DNA of 64,000 bases, taken from contig NC_088788.1 in the NCBI RefSeq assembly GCF_949628265.1, positions 32,784,335 to 32,848,334 on the forward strand, read 5' to 3'. Below, in pieces: positions 33,750 through 50,300 of this stretch (within the stretch, counting starts at the first letter, position 1; each line of letters starts with the position of its first letter). Source of the stretch: Cloeon dipterum. Its lineage: Eukaryota; Arthropoda; Insecta; Ephemeroptera; Baetidae. Below the pieces are notes generated by a model that saw nothing but the letters and a program-made list of their open reading frames with translations, had not been told where the DNA came from and ran no database searches. Both the position numbers and the translations under genes were made by a program.

Positions 33750-34433
33750 TCTGAAAAAATTTTGAGGACTTATCCGACTTATCCAAAATTGAATTTTTTT
33801 CAAGTATATGATACCACAATATCATACAATGTGAATGTAACGAAATGCAACACAATGCCATGAACCAGCATTTATATGTATATAAGAGGTTATTTTATGA
33901 TATAAGAAGTTAAAAATAAAATAACACTCCAGTCAAACGAGAGTGACTTGCGAGGGACTGTGTATGTTCTATTGTTCCAATTGGCTTATAAAACAGCCCA
34001 AGTTGGCACTGGTTTGCACATTGGTCAGATGTCATTGAATAAACAAGAAGCAAAACTCAAGAAATTCATAGTAAAACATACACAAGGCGAAAAGGCTTCA
34101 AATGCTCGCACTTTGAATTTGACGATCACGTAAATTCACGCTGCTCGCGATAATGGCGGCAGTATAAGGTTTTCAGCCAATGAGAGCGCAGGGCTCACAC
34201 AATGTTAGTTTCTAGTTTTTAAGCGCTACTCTGTTGGGAAAGTAAATGTCAAAACGTGAGCCTGTGAACCACTGTGAGCCAGCTTGTAACTCGCAGAAGC
34301 TTGAGATGAATGCGACGCCAACGCCTCTCGCAGCGCTTCCATCAATCAGCGTCAAATAAAAGCCAAAAGCTCGCACGACCGGCGTCTATTGATTGTTTGG
34401 CTTGAATTTCACCTCTAATTTGGTCTCATCAAG
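33750..34433. promoter_or_regulatory. Bidirectional promoter region, BANP / NUDT21
   Basis: The two genes are head to head with about 0.7 kb between start codons. The spacer contains the unseen BANP 5'UTR exon and the NUDT21 leader. The NUDT21-proximal half is GC-richer; a weak TATA-like tataag occurs near 34155. No exact BANP-type TCTCGCGAGA element was found. Confidence 0.5.
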
Positions 34434-37008
<2,575 letters not shown>

Positions 37009-37211
37009 AGCCCACTGCATGAGCTGGAGCCGTAATCACAATTTTCAGGCGAATAACTTCAGACATCCCTGATCATTTTATACATACTGTAATTAGCCAT
37101 CTAAGATTTTTAGTTGATAAGGGTATTATCATCATGTTTGTGTCTCTTTAAAAGTGCAAATTTTTGGTACTTGATGTGTAAATGAGCGTAATGAAAGCTG
37201 TTAGCACTCAA

Positions 37212-37217
37212 AATAAA
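37212..37217 (+). terminator. NUDT21 polyadenylation signal
   Basis: AATAAA lies 204 bp after the stop codon, followed within 40 bp by TTTTTTGTTT-type downstream sequence. Confidence 0.75.
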
Positions 37218-37254
37218 ATTATTGTCTCTAAAATATTTTTTGTTTCCTTAACCT

Positions 37255-37260
37255 TTTATT
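37255..37260 (-). terminator. TMA7 polyadenylation signal
   Basis: AATAAA on the minus strand about 80 bp after the TMA7 stop. With the NUDT21 signal only 38 bp away on the other strand, the two 3' ends abut or overlap slightly. Confidence 0.65.
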
Positions 37261-37339
37261 TGGGAGTGGTACATAGCATTATTTTTGCGTATTTCAAACT
37301 CAGGATGTTGCAGAGCACATAGTGTACAGAAAATGTTCA

Positions 37340-38328
<989 letters not shown>

Positions 38329-41300
38329 ATGGATGTCCGATGGCGCGTCTTGTTCCTCATTCTGTTACTCTGCCAGTGCGGGTTCACTAACCCCACCGAT
38401 AACATAAACAATGGAACATTGAGCTCAAAGCCGAAGAAACTGTCCCCGACAGTTGTCATCGCTGTACTGGTGCGCAACAAGGCCATCACTTTACCGCACT
38501 TCCTCACCGCCTTGGAGAATCTAAATTACCCAAAGGAGAGAATGTCTTTGTGGTTTGTAACCATGCGATATTTGTATTCGATCTGAAAAATTAAAACCTT
38601 GTTTTCAAAATTTCAGGATCAGGAGTGATCACAATGAAGACAACACCCTTAAGATTTTGAGACTGTGGCTAAGTTCGGTAGAGAGGCTGTACCACTCCAT
38701 AAACACTGAGCTGCGCTCCTCGAACCCCAAAAGGTTCATTGATGAGTCAAGTCCAACGCAATGGTCCCCTTTGAGATTTGACCACCTGATAAAATTAAAG
38801 GAAGAGGCGTTGGCCTATGCAAGACACGCTTGGGCAGATTTCATTTGGGTATATTATATATATTTTTTTAATTTGACCTTCAAATTGAATTGGATAATAA
38901 TGCAGCTTAGGAATATTTAAAAATATCACATTTTGATGCCTTACATACAGTTTTTAGATGCTGACGTCATTTTGACAAACATGGATACCCTGAAGGACAT
39001 GGTGGCACGAGACTTGACTGTTTCCTCTCCAATGCTACGCTCAGATGGACTCTATTCCAACTTCTGGTGTGGCATGACCAAATCGTTTTATTACAAGCGG
39101 ACTGAGGACTACAAACCCATTTTGCAACTTGAGAGAACAGGCTGTTTTGAAGTGCCAATGGTGCACACGGCGGTTTTAATCAACCTGAGGCACAAAGCCT
39201 CTCAGAACCTCACTTTTGTTGCAAGCAAAGTCCCCTACTATTCGGGCCCTAAGGATGACATCATTACTTTTGCCCTTGCTGCCAAACACTTTGGTAATAG
39301 AATTGAAAAATTCAATAATTATTCTGATTTGCTGTTGTTCTAGGCGTTCCTCTTCACATCTGCAATGAAGCCTTTTATGGTTATTTCACGCTGCCATTGG
39401 AAGAAAACCAGTCTCTCATTTTCGATGAGGCGCAACTAGTCAACATAAGATTGGAAGCCATAGGTAAAGCAAGATCTTTGTTTTTAGAAATGTTGAAAAG
39501 CCGTGTAAATTACAAACTTGAAATTAGTAATAAATTAATCAGCAATTCACCCATCACCTGATATTAAACAGAGTCAATTTCACATTAAAATCGAGTTCTA
39601 TTCTACTTTGAAAACAGAGATCAACGAGGAAACCATAGGGTTCTTTATTTTTTGCTTCTTAAATGGTTGTAGAGAAGAAACTGCTTTCCTGTAGAATGTT
39701 TTGAGTCCTGCTGCTGCAAAAGTTACAAAAGAGGGCGTTTATGATGAAATGAGTTGAACATCACAGGAAAAGAGTTTGTTTTTTCTTCCTCTCCCTTTCT
39801 TACCTTATGTTGGTAATACCATGTCCCTGCAAATAATGGTTCTGGAGGGAATATTTTTTATTTCATTATTTTGCTTTAGAAAATTGATGCTCTTCCGATC
39901 TATGTATTTACACTGTCTGTCTTTGAAAAATGAAAAGACTTTTTTAATTTTTATAAAAAAATGTTTAGAAGGTGTATTGGTGTGTTTCTAGTGGATCACG
40001 GGGATTTGGTGCTAAGTGAGCTCATGGCCCCGTTTGCCCCGCCGCCTGAAAGAGACACTCTGGGTCTGGACAAAATTTTCATGATAAACCTGAAACGACG
40101 ACCAGATAGGAGATTGAAAATGATGCAGTGTTTCAACCAGCTTGGCATTGAAGCAATCAGCGTTGAGGCAGTGGACGGTCGGTGAGTTATCGATTTTCCT
40201 TTTGTAACACCAAAATTTGCATCTAAATTGGCATTATCGATCTAATTATTCTTTCCTTTAAACACCTTAAAATTTTTGTTTTTCCTGAGTGGATTATTTC
40301 GGATTTCCCAGCTTTTATCAATTATGCTCTATCTGCTCTTGTTTAGCGCTTACAATATCTGGAAAGTGTATGCTTCATTAGGGCAAAATAAGTTAACTTC
40401 ATGAGCGTTTCGTTCAATATTATTTCTTTTTATTTTCAACTAGCGCTTAATTAATACATTCGCATTTAAGGACTTGATTTAAGCAGGTAAACAAATTTGG
40501 AAAATCATAAATACATGAAGTTGTGCTTCTTTTTTAATTCAAAACAGTTCCAGCTAGCGTAGAAATCATATCAACCCATGGAAATTAAATACAAAATTCA
40601 AATTTACTTGAAGAGTTTAGTTGATTTTATCTTACAGTGCTATTGTTTCAATAATAATTGCTATTTGAAATTCAGTGAAGTGATGGTTTTCAATATGAAA
40701 TATTATATCCCACTATCTCTTACCCTGAGAGCCTCACATTCAATTATGTTTTATGCACTTTTAAACATTTGGTATGCAACAATATTTTCAAAAGGTAAAA
40801 ATTTTCAACAAATCGCGATCATCGTTATATTTGGCAAGCAGGGCCTTCCAAATATCAAGGAAGACACACAAGTTTGGGTAATAGACATAAGATAAGTCAA
40901 TGGATCTGGATCCTAGTTATTTGATTGTTGGTCAATTGTGGAATTTTCTTTTATTGTCTCTGTTAATCATACCAAAATATATATCCCCGAATTTGATCCA
41001 ACAATCAAAATGAACTGAAGATTATAGGAATGATATTGCAAAAGTCTGGAAAATCCTTGTTGCCAATGCATATACTTATCCCTTAGGACTTACAATTAGG
41101 ACTCAGTTGTTGTAGCCAAAATTGACCTAAGTAGTATACTGTAATTGTTTTTAGAAAAGTGGCAGCAAAGTTAGCATGCTTTTGAAATGGCAAAGACTTG
41201 TCTCCCTACTTTCAGCCTGATTTAATTTCAAAACAAAGAGTTTACCCAAAAAATATCATTCACTGTTGAATAGATCTTGATGAGAGGAATCGAAATATGA

Positions 41301-44300
41301 CAAGAAAATGTATCAAACACTCTATATTGGAGAAAATTTTGATTTTTTTCTATAGCAAGGTCCTTTTTTGTTTATTGCAAATTGTAGAACAAATTTTATC
41401 AACAGCTTATTGCATCAAACAATTCAAATAATTTTCAATTGTTGCCCTGTATTAATCCACTTTTCAATCAAAAAACAAGACCTTGCTTCAGAAAAAATTC
41501 AACATTTTCAAAATTTCTCCAAAATTTACTTCGCATGACCACACTTTCTTGGCAGATTTCAATTACTTTCGTCGAGATCTGTCCAGCAGCGTATAAAACC
41601 TTTTATGGAAACTCTTTGTTGTGAAATAAAATAGGATATCAAGGAAGGAGACCGTCCTCACCATTTGAAAAGCCTGCTAACTTTGCTGTCACTTTTCTCA
41701 TAAATCTACAGTGCTACTTAAGTCAATTTTGGCCTCGACTGAATCCTACGGGATCAGTGAGTTCATGCATTGGTAACAAGCATTTTCCAGTCCTTGGCAG
41801 TATCAATCCTCTTTAAAACTATTTACTTACATAATATGAAATACATATTTATGCATTATCTCGCATTCTCACATATATATGTAAACATCGATCGATCGAT
41901 GGAATCGTCACCAGTTTGTCATGTCTTGACTGAAAGTGACGGGTGTGTTGTGACACTTTGATGATAGTGACAGCTATGAAGTGGAGAAAAGTGTGCGTTT
42001 TACAGGAAAGAAATGTTAAAATGAAAAAGGAAACCGATTTGCTGGTATATTCGGGTATAACTTTGCAGTCCATTTTTTCGCCAAGAGATATTAAATTCCT
42101 ATTGTAAATATTCTGCGAAGAATTTTGAAAAGGTTTTTGGTCCTGAAGCGGCATAATATCAACCTGCGAGCGCTCTACTGTAGATAGACAAAAGTCCTTT
42201 TTTTAATTAAAAAGTGCTTCAAGTTCAGAATTTTTTACTCTCATTGTCAGAATCCTTTTGCGTCTGCATGTAGCAGGCATAGGAATGATTTGAACCGACA
42301 CAGCGGACGTGAAAACTTGGGAAATGAATCCTGCATAGGGCGTGCGTTTAATTTGGTATGAAGTCTTGCGTGGTACCTTTTTGGCCTTGTCAACACATTG
42401 CGCATTTTGCTTTACATGGTGCTTTTAGTTTCATTTTAAAATTCTCACAACAAAAGCAGTCCAACATAGACAACATATATAATTGAACGGGAATTTAGAG
42501 CGCACAATTAAGGGGCTTCAACTTAGAAAGAAAAGCCGCTTGCGAAAATTGTTTTCAAATGCAGGCTTCGTCGCGGCATCCAACGTTTGGCCTTTTGAAA
42601 CTAAAAGTTTTAGTACGTATGTACCGTGCTTTGTTTGTGTCAACAAACAAAAATCTGACGTGAATTGTCAGCAATAAAAAGCATGACACATTTTTCGACA
42701 GCTTGATAATGCGCTGCAAAATTCGCTTGGTTTATGCATAGACCGGTAATGTATGTCGACCGGGAATGGCTTGCAGCTTTCACGAACAATTTGATCCTCA
42801 TTAGAGATGCTAGTCGCGCTAACAAACAAGGGGAGAATTCGTTTCGGTGGATCGCAATTTAATTAGGGTTTGTGCGTCTTCCAACGCAGCGACCACACCC
42901 TGCTCTAATCTTCTCGAGAGCGCACAAAAAGCTGCTGATGGGGTTCATTTTCTTAATTAACTCACTGTCTGTCACTGCCACCGGGAAAGGATCAGGTTAG
43001 GATTGATCGTGAATCGGCTCATAGCTTTAACAGTTGTTTGTTGAAATTTCTCCACTTTCCGTCACCTCCTCTTTAAATGCTGAATTCCTTTTCAATCGAT
43101 TGATATTGAAACAAACCACTGTTGTTTCTTTTCGAAATAAATCTATCTTTCGCAGTAGACAGAGTCATGAGAGTAAGTTAGGCTGCTCAGTGCGTCGTTA
43201 ACAATCTTTCTGGGCGTATTTGATATTGCTTCCACGTCACTGAGAAGTAATCAACGGCTCCACGTCTCTATCCCCTTACGTGCTCAACTAGCCAGTGCGT
43301 GCGTCAGGTAAGAACTGATTGTCGCAAGGTGGTCTGAAGCGACAAATGGCTCGCACTGTGATAGATGCGTCCCACCTACAACAGGGAAATTTTCTGACGG
43401 TAAATAAAAATCAGACGATACGCTTGAACGATTTATTGTTGTGACAAAACAGGGAGGTTTACATTTTGCAACTGAATTAAAAAAAATGAGCTTGGTCAAC
43501 GCTGCATATTAACAGCGCAAATGATGATTACCTTTAAACGAAATAAGGTGAAAATCTTATTTTTTTTTCATTCCACAACGCTGCGTTGACGAGAAAATTA
43601 TTGATTTCGTTTTGGTGGCACTGGTTAAAATGAAGCCTATCAACCATTATTCGAGATTTGAGAGAGAGAGGATAAACATCTATGCGTCATGACGTTAAAA
43701 ACTTACTTCCTCTATAATGAATGGCTTGTTTGAAAAAAAAAACTGATTGTGAGTTGAATCAAATTAAATTTTATTTTACTGATTTTGCGGCAGTAAAAAC
43801 AAGTCGCCTGATTTTGCCCAAAACAAACACCCTACTGAGGCGAGCGTAAATTGCACAAAAAAATTGTTTCCTCTTTGTCTCTAGTCGTTTGAATATTGAA
43901 CCAAACATATTTATACGTTGAACGTTTGTAGAGAAAAATCCAGACAAAAAACATTCACCATTAATTTCTTGATATTTTCAATGTATGACAAAAACAGTCT
44001 AAATGTTAACCAACTGGTAATTACTTTGTTGTCTTTTTTGTGAGGCTCAAAAGAATCATCAAAATCTCAATCGCTCACGTCCCAGAGGAAATGATAATCT
44101 GTAAGACTCTTTTCTGATGTTTTCGGTTGGCAGAAAAAATTAATTGTTTTTGGAAGAAAGCACTCGAATACTTACGGTTTGCTAAGCAGGTTCATCCCGT
44201 CCTATTCACGTAGGAGTTTACACAGTTAACCTCTTGCTGCCAAAAACATTTTGCAGCCAAGACCAAACAGCACAGAGTAAGCACACGCGCAGAGAAAAAT

Positions 44301-47300
44301 TTATAATCCAAGCGCTGTACCTGAAATACATTCTTTGTGGTACATTTTTTACATATATCTAAACAAAAGAGTCTCTGATACCCATTTTAAGAGTTTTAAT
44401 GTCTAGTGTGACAACTGATTTCAACTCCAAGAGTATTAATTTTGGCACTCCACGAATGACATGTTTTAGGTAAAACCAGTTTCGCCGCTCTAAAACACAG
44501 TAAATTGTTTAACTTCCATCTAATTTCTATTTAGCAAAATACGTTTGGCTCTTTGGATGCCATCAACGTTAAAAGAGATCAAATATTAGAAGGACATCTT
44601 CGTCGGTCCCCACTAGGGTCCTAGACACCACTCCGATTTCACACGTTTTTTTTTTTTTAAATAATCCCTATATTTTTTTAATATTTTGGCTTAACATAGA
44701 AGCGTCACATTTATAACAGCAGATCAAGACATCGTAATTTATTAATAGTTTAACGATGAACAGCATTGAAAACCACAATACAGCGATAAAGGAAACCTGA
44801 TGAACGTGAAATGAAATAACAGAGGGTAAACTATTTTCTAAATTGCCGTGCTTGATACAGTACCTCAGTCAGAGCATTTCAAACAATATAAATGCTATGA
44901 AACTTCAATTTACCATTGATTTTTTCCGGCTGCGTTTCGTTTGGAACACATGTGAGAACATTTTCGGCTCAAGTTCGATTTTCACTCAATTCCAAAAGTC
45001 TTAATCAAGCTGCATCAGAGCATGCGAGTTACACAATGGAACTATTGTTATCGTCGGTAGACCTGAAGGTCGACTTGCTCGGCACAATGGTCGTGGCGCG
45101 GCCGGAGCTGCTCGGCGCCAATTTGGTGCTGCCAAAGCTGCCGTTTGTGGCGAGCGCGATGCGTTCGGGCGCGCGGCGCGACGCGTACGTCGAGACGCGC
45201 TGCTGCGACAGCTCGCTGCTGGGCCTGGTCGAGTCGCTGTCGGCGCCACCGCACGCGCTCTGACGCATCTTGCGCAGCGCAAGCTTGATCTCGTGCATGC
45301 GTGCTGCGTAGATGATGGGGTCGACCAGCGTCTTCAGAATGTATAGGAAGTTGATGGTGGTGTAGATGTACAGCATTGTGACGCGGCTGGCCGTGTCAAA
45401 GTGGTACACGCAGTCGGCGCACACGAGACAAAAGACCAGCACGGCCGGCATCCAGCCTACCACGTACGTGCCCATGATCATTACCGTTGTCTTCACCGCT
45501 TTCACGCTCCGTGCCAGCTGATTCGAGTTCTGGAAACGACGCCGGCTTGCCTGTAATTGAGTAAAAATTGTCTCTTGAGAATCGTGAAATTGATCGGAAA
45601 GCAGTTTTTGACTTTTGGTTTGCGTCCTACTTTTGCGCAAATGGGATTGGGAGCAGCTATGTGTTTCATTTTTGTGCCCAAAAGCTTTTTGGTGGATTTT
45701 TTTCAATTTGTACAGACTACAAGTCCCATAGGCGATAGCTTTTTGAAACGGACGCGTGCGGCTGAAAGTATATAATTTGATAAATATGAATGGACTGGAG
45801 GGCTGGAAGCCAATTTTTCACTCTCACTTTTCACCTTTCACGCCCTTTTGTCCAAGTGGCGCAGCCAATAAATTCATGCTAGCATTATAATTTAAAGGGA
45901 ATTCATCATTTTTATTTAAAACTTCCTCCTTTAATATTTCATTCTGACAAATTTCGGCCTCGTAGTAGAGCTCTATTTCATGGGAAAACACAACTGGGTC
46001 CAACATCAGCCAACACCAGAATTCTGTGCACTACTGTGAAGCCGAAACTTTTCGGAATGAAATATTAAAGGAAGAAGTTTCAAAACAACAAGGACGCATG
46101 TAGGCCGTTTTTAATTATAATAAATATAGGACAACCAACCTCGAGTGTCGAGATTCTCATTAAAATTCATTTCTCAATTCAATTGCAAATATGCACAGGC
46201 TCTAGCTCAAGTTTGAGCGGTAACTGTGGAGACTCGAGTGATAAAGAAATATTATTTTAAAACAGCATATTCTATTAATAATTAAGTTCCAATTTGCAAG
46301 TGGAAATGAGTCTTTTTGTTGACAAATGTTCATTTGATGTACAAAGCGGTCGTCATTATTGATGCTTCATCAACGAAAGGTCAATCCTGTTTCCCGTCCA
46401 AACCAAATGTTGAATTAGTCGTATTAACCGAATTAGCATTCATGGAACAGGATTGTAAATCTAACAAACAGGCCAGCAATCATGATAATGAATCAATCCG
46501 TAAATTGGCCCCCAAGGAAAGAATAGACAGTATACATGGTATCGACTTGAGGGTATTGGACTTCATTGTTGACCATTTTTTATTTTACACAATAATTATA
46601 AAATAAATATTTCATAAAATAAAATATTCTAGATTTTGTTATTTCTCTGTTTCAACCAGATATAGTTTGTTAAGTCTCTGTCGTATTCTGTCATTTATAA
46701 TAGCCGCGGTCTCTTTGTTTCATGCAAAATCGATTTTTCTCGTAAGTAAGTTTGCAAACAAAAATCGTTCAACACACAAGTGTCGCCATGCGGTTGTAAC
46801 TCCTAATTAACATGATCCAAACAAACAACCAATAATTTTATTTTAAATGAATTTCGTCGGAATAGCTCATGAATGCCCGACTTTAAAAAAAAATGTTTCG
46901 TTCCTACTTGCCTGGTGTCGTCTGACGATGATAAAAATGTGGCAGTAGATGGCACCCATTATGAGCAGCGGCGTGAAGAACATGGAGAAGACGACGTATC
47001 GAAACTTCTTGTAGAGGATGAAGGTGTAGGCGCAGTGCGGAGAGCGGAAGCCCATGTCTGGCATCGAGCTGAAGTAGATGAAGAAGAAAGCGATCGGCAG
47101 CACCCAGAGCAGCAAGATCACCACCGAGGTGGTGCGCGGCGTCATGGTGGACGCGTAGTGCAGTGGGCGCAGGATGCCGATGTAGTGGTTGACGGCCAGC
47201 GCCGTCAGGTGTGCGATGGACGAGATGATGCCGCCGAGACGGAAGGCCTCGAGCGCCAGTGCGTAGCAGATGACGTTATCGCCCAGCGACACCCGAAAGC

Positions 47301-50300
47301 CGACCGGCAACAGGCTGTTGATGACCAGCCCGACGGCGACCACGAGCGACGCGTACGCGTCAGCCATCGCCAAGCTAATCGAGATGGAGATGGTGGGTGA
47401 CAGCGGCCGCCGGATCCACCGCGACGACGCCACAATCACCGAGTTGACGATGAAAGTGACCAGGCAGAGAAACAGCATCGGCGGGATGGTGTACAGGTAG
47501 AACGTTCGGATGAACGCCTCTGGGATGGTCGCCTCTGATTTTGAGCTGTGCGGATCGTCGGGCCATGTGGTGTTCACGGTCAGAGGGTCGACGCTCGCAT
47601 TCGCCTCCTCCGCCATTCTTGGTATCCTGCGGCAGATCGGGTTTCGTTATTAGCTCAGATTGTTGATACAATCGCGGCTTCCTGTCAATCGCAGCTCGAG
47701 ATAAATAGAAAGTCTCCAAAAGACTGTTCACATCCTATATGGTCTATCTTTTCGTCTGAAAAATAATCAGGTATAGCCTTGGGGAAATGCTTTTGTGTCT
47801 TAAAAATAAGCGAAATATGCGATGTACCAGCACGCATTGGATGAAGAGGAATGCTTAATTCCTGTTTTAGAAATGCAGAAAAATTACAGATTTGACTATT
47901 TTCTGACTGGAATAAAATATTCACTGAAAACTATATCAATATTTAAAGTGATTCCAATTTCAAGGTTCTAATAATAATCAAATAAGAGATTTATTACTCT
48001 GCAATTTGTTGATGTCCTAGAAAAGTTAACATTATCTTAAGCGGTAGTCCATGTTAAGTTGTAAATCAAATTTTAACTTAAATATCAACCAATCTATAAT
48101 TATTATTTTTAGCATATACGGCGAATATGTAAGCTGAAACAACATCTTGATTATTCAGTCTCTTAATGGCGCCCCCCAAATGTGTAAATTTATCGTGTTT
48201 AAAAGTACCTAGTAAACTTACTATATATATCATGTGCAAAAATCGGTCGCTCGTGGCGGTGGCGGAACGCACACACTGGAAAGTGCTTCAACTTGTCTCT
48301 CAAACGAGAAGAAGCGCTCGTGATAGCGGGGCACATGTTGTGATAAAACACAGACCTTCCCTTTTGGTTTTATTCATTAAGAGCCCTCTGGCGTGGGCGG
48401 CGACCTGTTGTTGTTACATAATTCTTATCAGATTTACTGGCACGCTCGCTGCATTATTTTTCGCCGGCACATCGTTTCATTGCGCTCGGAACTGTTTGCT
48501 CAGTCAAGCGAATTCGAAAAAGAGCCCCCTTGTAGCAAGATGCACTTTTCCACTGTATCGAACAATTCCATTAGGTTTGTTATCGATTCACTCTTGAAAT
48601 GCTGTGCCGCAGAGTAAACTTGTTTTAGAGGATCTTTTGTCAGCTGTGTAGGCGGCGCCTTCAAGGTTCATATTTATCTAAAGGAAAATGTTTTGTTTCG
48701 ATAATTCTCAATTCTGTTTATTTCACCATAACAGTTCAAAACTTTTAAACATGATGTCACTAAAATCACACTATTGGAGAAATTTAGATGATGGGTGATT
48801 GACAATAACTTAATACCAAAAATACCAAAATCTTAGTCTCATATAGTCCCATTTTCCTCTAATCAGTAGCACAGACTGATTCTCTCGCACTGTCAGTGAG
48901 CAATTGATCATCCGATAATCAGATCTTTCTGGAAATTCAGTAACACCTTCTCTTTGGCAGAGTAGTTAAATGTCTTCATTAAACTAATTACACGCAAGTT
49001 AAGCTTGCAAATGAGAATAGCGTGCGGAGCAGCGATGAATAATCCCCCCTCGCACCAACGGCAATTTGGCATCACTCAAAGGGAGCAGACATCCTTTAAT
49101 GCTACATAATAATTTTCGAATTTTCTGCCTCCTGATTGGCGAGAGACTAAAGACTTAAAAGACTGACAGCAACTCCATGTGACAGTATTCATCCAATTTG
49201 TCTATAGTATTTTTTTTCTTATAAAACACAGTATATATGCCATTTTTGCGTTTATAATGGGTTCCTTGAATTCTGTTTCATGACCCCGCCTACTGGCGCT
49301 TTTGAAAAATTTATTGAATGTCGTCCCGAGAGCATTAACTTCAACTAACTATAGACGAAATCCTTTGGGAAACTTCAAAATTATATTATATGTTGCTCTT
49401 TGCCCCTTTGTCATTTACGTATTAGTATGTTGCTAGCTCAAGGGGATGTAAAAAGTATTCAAAGTATTAAAAATTAAATCAGACACATATTTTCGACATG
49501 CGTTCATTTCTCAAACTAAAATAAACACGTTCCTGGCTATTCTATCTGATTACGATCTACATTCCGGAATGGAATTTTAATATTAGTGCGTTTTTAAACG
49601 TTTAATTTTTTTAGATAATTAAAAAAACATGCGGGAAACCTTTAACATTAGATGGGTGTTTAGCGTAAAACTTTCACAGTTAAAATGCAGACCGTTTTAC
49701 CCTCACACCGATCAGACGTGAAAATTCGGGGCGTTTATTTTGCCAGCTGTCAAGTTTCGAGATTTATGGCAAGCGATTAATGCGTTTTACTGCGCCGCTA
49801 GCGCTTGTAATATCATATCAAACGATGACAGATCGGCCGGATGTATTCCACCGAATTGATTGAGCTCATTTCAACCCTCAACTTTTTGCCAAGGTTTAGC
49901 GCATTATTTCCTTGAGCTCTGAACCGGCAAATTGAAATAATTTCCAATGCGAAAGAGCAGATCCTAGGTAGTCCAGATTGAATTTTGCATCAGGATCGAT
50001 ATTCAACGTTATAAGGAGCTTACAAGTGTTTTCTACTGATTATATGAAAAAATAAAAAAGCAACTCTTTTTTATGTTCGCTCGATCAGTGGAAAATAGCG
50101 CTGTCGCGGCAAGAGTGAAAGATATAATCTGCATCACCACTAATAATGTTGGATACACCTGTTCCAGTTAGATCACCGAAGTTAAGCAACATGCGTGTAG
50201 TCAGTAGATGGATGGGTGACCGCCTGGAAAGTCTCCCTGCCGACTATATTAAAGCTCTAGGCCAACTCGCTACTTGTTGGTTTGCACCTTTCCAGCATGC

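Noticed and set aside
42280..42310. tRNA-like B box (GGTTCAAATCA on the minus strand)
   Set aside because: No acceptor, D or anticodon stem can be folded around it.
46316..46606. 96-codon open frame inside the GPCR intron
   Set aside because: No homology recognised, ordinary AT-rich composition, no promoter or poly(A) context.
50150..50250. A functional 5S rRNA gene
   Set aside because: The 5' quarter is missing, there are many substitutions in stems, and the 5S likeness runs straight into a repeated body.
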